Assembly: GCA_004552195.1 (NCBI GenBank)
Contig: SFPC01000015.1
Span: 1-27,330, forward strand
Reading direction: 5' to 3'
From: Bacteroidales bacterium
GTDB taxonomy: Bacteria; Bacteroidota; Bacteroidia; Bacteroidales; Bacteroidaceae
Length of the DNA: 27,330 nucleotides
Part shown: positions 24,108 to 27,330 of the stretch, in pieces
Layout of the letters: each line of letters starts with the position of its first letter
Position numbering within the stretch: the stretch's first letter is position 1
Notes under the pieces: model-generated
Told to the model about the DNA's origin: nothing
Seen by the model: the letters and a program-made list of their open reading frames with translations, nothing else
The model's database searches: none
Translations under genes and position numbers: made by a program

Positions 24108-25025
24108 ATGGAAAAGTTTGAAGTCCACATTTTGGGATGCGGAAGTGCCAAGCCCACCCTGCGGCACCATCCTTCGGCCCAACTCGTCAACCTGCGTGAG
24201 AAACTATACCTGATAGATTGCGGCGAGGGCACTCAAGTGCAGTTCCAGCGTGCGCGGCAGAGTTTTTCGCGCCTGAACCATATTTTCCTGAGCCACCTTC
24301 ACGGTGATCATATCTTCGGTCTGATAGGTCTGCTCTCCACCCTGTCGCTCTCAGGGCGTACCCAGCCTATGCACATCTATGCCCATGAGGAATTGGAAGG
24401 ACTGATGAGGCCGTGGCTCGACTTTTTCTGTACCGGCATCGCTTTTGAAGTGCTGTTCCATCCCCTGCCGAAAGGCGGTACGAGCGAAAAAGTATTTGAA
24501 GACCGCTCGCTGGAGGTCTGGACCGTCCCCCTCCGCCACCGCGTGCCTTGCTGCGGTTTCCTGTTCAAGGAGAAGGCTTTGCTGCCCCACATCCGTCGCG
24601 ACATGATTGACTTCCTTGAGATTCCTTATTACGAAATCAACCACATCAAGCAGGGGGCAGGGTGGACAACGCCCGACGGCGATTTCTATCCGCACGAACG
24701 CTTGGTGACCCCTGCCGCCCCGGCGCGCACTTATGCCTATTGTTCTGACACGGCCTACCTGCCCGAGAATGCAGACCTGCTGCGGGGCGTGGACGTGCTC
24801 TACCACGAAGCCACCTTCGGCGAGGAACTTTCCGCACGCGCTGTTGAGACCTGTCACTCCACGGCCCGGCAGGCAGCACTACTGGCCCGTTTGGCAGGGG
24901 TGAAGCGGCTGGTCATCGGACATTATTCTTCGCGCTATCAGGACGAGCGTTGCCTGCTCGATGAGGCGCGACGCGAGTTTCCGAACACCGAATTGGCCGC
25001 CGAGGGCCGTTGTTTCACCGTCTGA
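24108..25025 (+). CDS. rnz: Ribonuclease Z
   Basis: This metallo-beta-lactamase-fold endonuclease trims the 3' end of tRNA precursors. The 305-residue protein has the zinc motif HLHGDH (63-68), CGEGTQVQFQRAR, the later ligands in CSDTAY and GHYSSRY, and the family helix region CHSTARQAA. This fits the lack of encoded CCA in the two tRNA genes nearby, since RNase Z matures CCA-less precursors. The ATG at 24108 (MEKFEVHILGCGSAKPT) is the family start; the frame is open 93 bases further upstream. A -7-like TATTTTTG lies at 24096-24103, only four bases before the ATG, and another at 24053-24060; neither has a good -33. Confidence 0.95.
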   Translation: MEKFEVHILGCGSAKPTLRHHPSAQLVNLREKLYLIDCGEGTQVQFQRARQSFSRLNHIFLSHLHGDHIFGLIGLLSTLSLSGRTQPMHIYAHEELEGLMRPWLDFFCTGIAFEVLFHPLPKGGTSEKVFEDRSLEVWTVPLRHRVPCCGFLFKEKALLPHIRRDMIDFLEIPYYEINHIKQGAGWTTPDGDFYPHERLVTPAAPARTYAYCSDTAYLPENADLLRGVDVLYHEATFGEELSARAVETCHSTARQAALLARLAGVKRLVIGHYSSRYQDERCLLDEARREFPNTELAAEGRCFTV

Positions 25026-25087
25026 CACCATCGCCCGCCCTCTCTTCATCCCTTTCTCTCCGGCCTACTTCATCTTCCCACATACAG

Positions 25088-25121
25088 AAAGCCGCACCTC
25101 TTTTTACGGAGCTGCGGCTTT
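25088..25121 (+). terminator. Terminator hairpin after rnz
   Basis: AAAGCCGCA (25088-25096) pairs with TGCGGCTTT (25113-25121) across a 16-base loop, followed by ATTGTGT. The A/T flanks of the stem give a T-run on both strands, so it could serve rnz and, from the other side, the tRNA transcript. Confidence 0.65.
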
Positions 25122-25157
25122 ATTGTGTCGGAACGATCTTTGGCTGTTCAGCACACG

Positions 25158-25187
25158 AAAAAAGCTGCATCGTGAAAGATGCAGCTT
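25158..25187 (-). terminator. Rho-independent terminator of the tRNA operon
   Basis: AAGCTGCATC (25162-25171) and GATGCAGCTT (25178-25187) form a perfect 10-base stem with a six-base loop. On the minus strand it ends in a run of six T. It lies ten bases past the 3' end of tRNA-Glu, the last gene of this transcript. Confidence 0.85.
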
Positions 25188-25196
25188 GTAAGGAAG

Positions 25197-25268
25197 TAGC
25201 GCCTACGGGAATCGAACCCGTATACCATGCGTGAGAGGCATGTATCCTAACCATTAGATGAAAGCGCC
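25197..25268 (-). tRNA. tRNA-Glu (anticodon CTC)
   Basis: The minus strand gives a 72-base cloverleaf. The acceptor stem GGCGCTT pairs with AGGCGCT using two G-U wobbles; the anticodon stem CATGC/GCATG holds loop CTCTCAC, anticodon CTC; the T arm ACGGG-TTCGATT-CCCGT is perfect. The body aligns with tRNA-Glu (TCTAATGGTTAGGA in the D arm). CCA is not encoded. CTC would read GAG; the more common TTC isoacceptor is not in the window. The discriminator base is A. Confidence 0.92.
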
Positions 25269-25273
25269 ATGTG

Positions 25274-25361
25274 CGGAAGCTGGGGGATTCGAACCCCCGG
25301 TACGGTAAACCCGTACGTCAGTTTAGCAAACTGGTGGTTTCAGCCACTCACCCAAACTTCC
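25274..25361 (-). tRNA. tRNA-Ser (anticodon GCT)
   Basis: The minus strand gives an 88-base class II cloverleaf. Acceptor GGAAGTT/AGCTTCC; anticodon loop TTGCTAA with anticodon GCT, reading AGC/AGU; a long variable arm (GTACGG...CCGTAC); T arm GGGGG-TTCGAAT-CCCCC. The discriminator is G, usual for serine tRNAs, and no CCA is encoded. It precedes tRNA-Glu by five bases in one transcript. Confidence 0.95.
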
Positions 25362-25400
25362 TGAACCATGTTTTGGTCGCGTTTTCTCTCAAACGCGGTG

Positions 25401-25431
25401 CAAAGGTAAGGCTAATTTTGAAACTAACAAG
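25401..25431 (-). promoter_or_regulatory. Promoter for the tRNA-Ser/tRNA-Glu transcript
   Basis: On the minus strand TACCTTTG (25408-25401) matches TAnnTTTG, with CTTG (25431-25428) as -33 and a 19-base spacer. Initiation near 25394 would leave a leader of about 33 bases before tRNA-Ser. Confidence 0.65.
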
Positions 25432-25459
25432 CGTTTGCTATAAAAAAACTGAGAAAATG

Positions 25460-25491
25460 TTTGGTCATGTCGGGAATGTTGTGTAACTTTG
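25460..25491 (+). promoter_or_regulatory. Promoter for metK
   Basis: TTTG (25460-25463), a 20-base spacer and TAACTTTG (25484-25491) match the Bacteroidetes -33/-7 consensus fully; it is the best promoter in the window. Transcription from about 25498 gives a leader of about 43 A-rich bases, too short for a SAM riboswitch. Confidence 0.75.
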
Positions 25492-25541
25492 CACCGAAAT
25501 TATTGAAGAATAAAAAATAAAGAAATAAATATTATATTATT

Positions 25542-26798
25542 ATGTCATACCTATTCTCATCAGAGTCAGTCTCTGAAGGACATCCCGACAAGGTGGCGGA
25601 CCAGATATCAGACGCCATCCTCGACCAGTTTTTGGCCTACGACGAAAAGGCCCGTGTGGCATGCGAATCATTCGTGACCACAGGTCAGGTAGTGATAATG
25701 GGCGAAGTAAGCTCCAACGTGTATATCGACCTGCAGACCATCGCCCGCAATACAATTAAGCGCATCGGCTATACAAAGGCAGAATACCAGTTTGACGGCA
25801 ACTCATGCGGCATACTCAGCGCCATCCACGAGCAGAGCGGCGACATCAACCGCGGTGTGGATAACGGCAATGAGGAGGAACAGGGTGCCGGCGACCAGGG
25901 AATGATGTTTGGCTATGCCACCAATGAGACAGAGAACTACATGCCCGTGTCGCTTGACCTTGCCCACATGATAGTGAAAACTCTTGCCGACATACGCAAG
26001 GAGGGCAAGCAGATGACTTATCTGCGCCCTGACTCAAAGAGCCAGGTGACGGTGCAGTACAGCGACGGAGGTGTGCCCGAGCGCATCGACACCATCGTGG
26101 TATCGACACAGCACGACGAGTTTGACGAGGACGAGAAGATGCTCGCCAAAATCAAGGAAGACGTGATAAACATCCTCATGCCGAGGGTTAAGCAGCAGAT
26201 AAAGTCGGAGAAGGTGCTCGCACTCTTCGGCGACGACATCAAATACTATGTCAACCCCACAGGCAAGTTTGTGATCGGCGGTCCTCACGGCGACACTGGT
26301 CTCACGGGCCGCAAGATTATCGTTGACACCTACGGCGGCAAGGGCGCACACGGCGGAGGTGCATTCAGCGGCAAGGACTCAAGTAAGGTTGACCGCTCGG
26401 CAGCCTACGCAGCACGCCACATAGCCAAGAACATGGTGGCGGCAGGAGTGGCTGACGAGATACTAGTGCAGATAAGCTATGCCATCGGTGTGGCCAAACC
26501 CATGAACATATATGTGAACACATACGGACGCAGCAACGTGAAGATGAGCGACGGTGAGATAGCAGCCAAGATAGAGCAACTCTTCGACCTCAGACCGAAG
26601 GCTATCGAGCGCCAACTGAAGCTACGCCAACCTATGTACAGCGAGACGGCAGCATACGGCCACATGGGTCGCCAACCGGAAACAGTAAAGAAGACATTCA
26701 CCAGTCACTACCACGAGACGAAAACTATCGACGTGGAACTCTTCACATGGGAGAAGTTGGACGCTGTGGATAAGATAAAAAAGAGCTTTGACCTGTAA
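25542..26798 (+). CDS. metK: S-adenosylmethionine synthetase MetK
   Basis: MetK makes SAM from methionine and ATP in the cytoplasm. The 418-residue protein has [19 protein letters not shown] near the start, the [15 protein letters not shown] motif, and the phosphate-binding region [22 protein letters not shown]. It is complete. Codon use differs from the rest of the window: I count 9 TCA among about 26 serine codons and 14 ATA isoleucine codons, against 2 TCA among about 40 serines in the PBP gene. It has its own strong promoter, and its stop codon directly abuts the start of the next gene. Confidence 0.97.
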   Translation: MSYLFSSESVSEGHPDKVADQISDAILDQFLAYDEKARVACESFVTTGQVVIMGEVSSNVYIDLQTIARNTIKRIGYTKAEYQFDGNSCGILSAIHEQSGDINRGVDNGNEEEQGAGDQGMMFGYATNETENYMPVSLDLAHMIVKTLADIRKEGKQMTYLRPDSKSQVTVQYSDGGVPERIDTIVVSTQHDEFDEDEKMLAKIKEDVINILMPRVKQQIKSEKVLALFGDDIKYYVNPTGKFVIGGPHGDTGLTGRKIIVDTYGGKGAHGGGAFSGKDSSKVDRSAAYAARHIAKNMVAAGVADEILVQISYAIGVAKPMNIYVNTYGRSNVKMSDGEIAAKIEQLFDLRPKAIERQLKLRQPMYSETAAYGHMGRQPETVKKTFTSHYHETKTIDVELFTWEKLDAVDKIKKSFDL

Positions 26799-27330
26799 AT
26801 GACGACAACGGATTCAACTGACACGCTGCATCTGCCTGGCTACGGCAAGGGGAAAAGTCCGCTTGAGGTAACACCGCTGCCCAAATACTACAAGGAGTCA
26901 TTTTTCGCCAACGACACCCTTTTCCACCCCGAACGCAGCGGAGGAAGATATGGTGTGGTTGGCGAAACGGTGCCATACACAGTCAGAGGCGACGATGCTA
27001 TGTCCGTCATCCTGCTCGTAGGCTTTATCTCGATGATGATCTCGGCATCAGGATCAAGACGCTTTATCATCAAACAGCTGAAAAGCATCTTCTTCCTTCG
27101 CAAGAACTTTGACATGTCAATGAGCGAGACAAGCAGTGAATTGCGCTTCCAACTGTTTATGGTTGCACTGACAAGTCTGCTTTATGCCGTGATAATCCTA
27201 TACTTCTCGACAAGATATATCAGCGACACATTCATAATAGACTCCCACTACCAGTTTACGGGCATATTCTTCGGGTTGACATTGGGGTATTTCATCTTCA
27301 AAGCCATAATATACACGATAGTGAACTGGA
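26799..27330 (+). CDS. DUF4271-type membrane protein, cut by the window end
   Basis: The frame starts with ATG immediately after the metK stop (no gap) and stays open for 177 codons to the window edge. A soluble N-terminal stretch of about 65 residues (MTTTDSTDTLHLPGYGKGKS...) is followed by hydrophobic segments near SVILLVGFISMMISA, LFMVALTSLLYAVIILYFS and FTGIFFGLTLGYFIFKAIIY, typical of the Bacteroidetes DUF4271 family. I recall that family often lying near uroporphyrinogen-III synthase and rnpA genes; those would be beyond the window. Serine codons (about 5 TCA of 18) resemble metK rather than the genes further left. Function is unknown; translational coupling to metK is likely. Confidence 0.75.
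   Translation, partial: MTTTDSTDTLHLPGYGKGKSPLEVTPLPKYYKESFFANDTLFHPERSGGRYGVVGETVPYTVRGDDAMSVILLVGFISMMISASGSRRFIIKQLKSIFFLRKNFDMSMSETSSELRFQLFMVALTSLLYAVIILYFSTRYISDTFIIDSHYQFTGIFFGLTLGYFIFKAIIYTIVNW

Noticed and set aside
25492..25541. SAM riboswitch before metK
   Set aside because: From the strong promoter the leader is only about 43 A-rich bases, with no stem-loops of the needed size.

Overview
The window looks like part of a Bacteroidales chromosome, probably Bacteroidaceae or Prevotellaceae in the broad sense. Three things point there. The lipid A block has a fused lpxC/fabZ gene next to lpxA and miaA. Promoter-like boxes match TAnnTTTG with a TTTG-like element about 19-20 bases upstream. 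Leaders are A/T-rich with no clear Shine-Dalgarno, and the tRNA genes do not encode CCA. No phage, insertion sequence, CRISPR array or defence island is visible; almost every gene is housekeeping.

Layout. (1) 0.2-8.1 kb, plus strand: a tsaB'-lpxD' chimeric reading frame, lpxC/fabZ, lpxA, an acidic pRiA4b ORF-3-like protein, miaA and a class A penicillin-binding protein. (2) 8.2-9.8 kb, minus strand: a helical protein of unknown function and a DUF5715/M15-like putative peptidase. (3) 10.1-12.2 kb, plus strand: phoH and purC. (4) 23.9-12.3 kb, one long minus-strand run: mazG, menF, menD, menB, a menC-menE fusion, a U32 peptidase-family protein, a lipoprotein with membrane helices and a zinc ribbon, an exported alpha/beta hydrolase and a Dabb-family protein. 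(5) 24.1-25.0 kb: rnz (plus). (6) 25.2-25.4 kb: tRNA-Ser(GCT) and tRNA-Glu(CTC) on minus. (7) 25.5 kb to the end: metK and the start of a DUF4271 membrane protein (plus).

How they work together. LpxA, LpxC, FabZ and the LpxD half cover early lipid A synthesis plus fatty-acid dehydration. MenF, MenD, MenC, MenB and MenE cover chorismate to dihydroxynaphthoyl-CoA in menaquinone synthesis; MenH, MenI, MenA and MenG are not in the window. MiaA, TsaB, RNase Z, the tRNAs and perhaps the U32 protein concern tRNA or rRNA maturation.

Most noteworthy: (a) the in-frame TsaB/LpxD chimera, which lacks the TsaB C-terminus and the LpxD uridine-binding N-terminus and has a codon-usage step at the join, so it is either a real deletion-fusion or an assembly chimera; (b) the MenC-MenE fusion with both catalytic sets intact; (c) two families of intergenic palindromic repeats, one built on an AATGAGGYCTACGACC arm and one on a GGTTATGAGGTTATAA arm, neither coding nor IS-like; (d) a codon-usage change between rnz and metK, at the tRNA pair. 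I could run no database search; family names rest on recognised motifs and neighbourhood.
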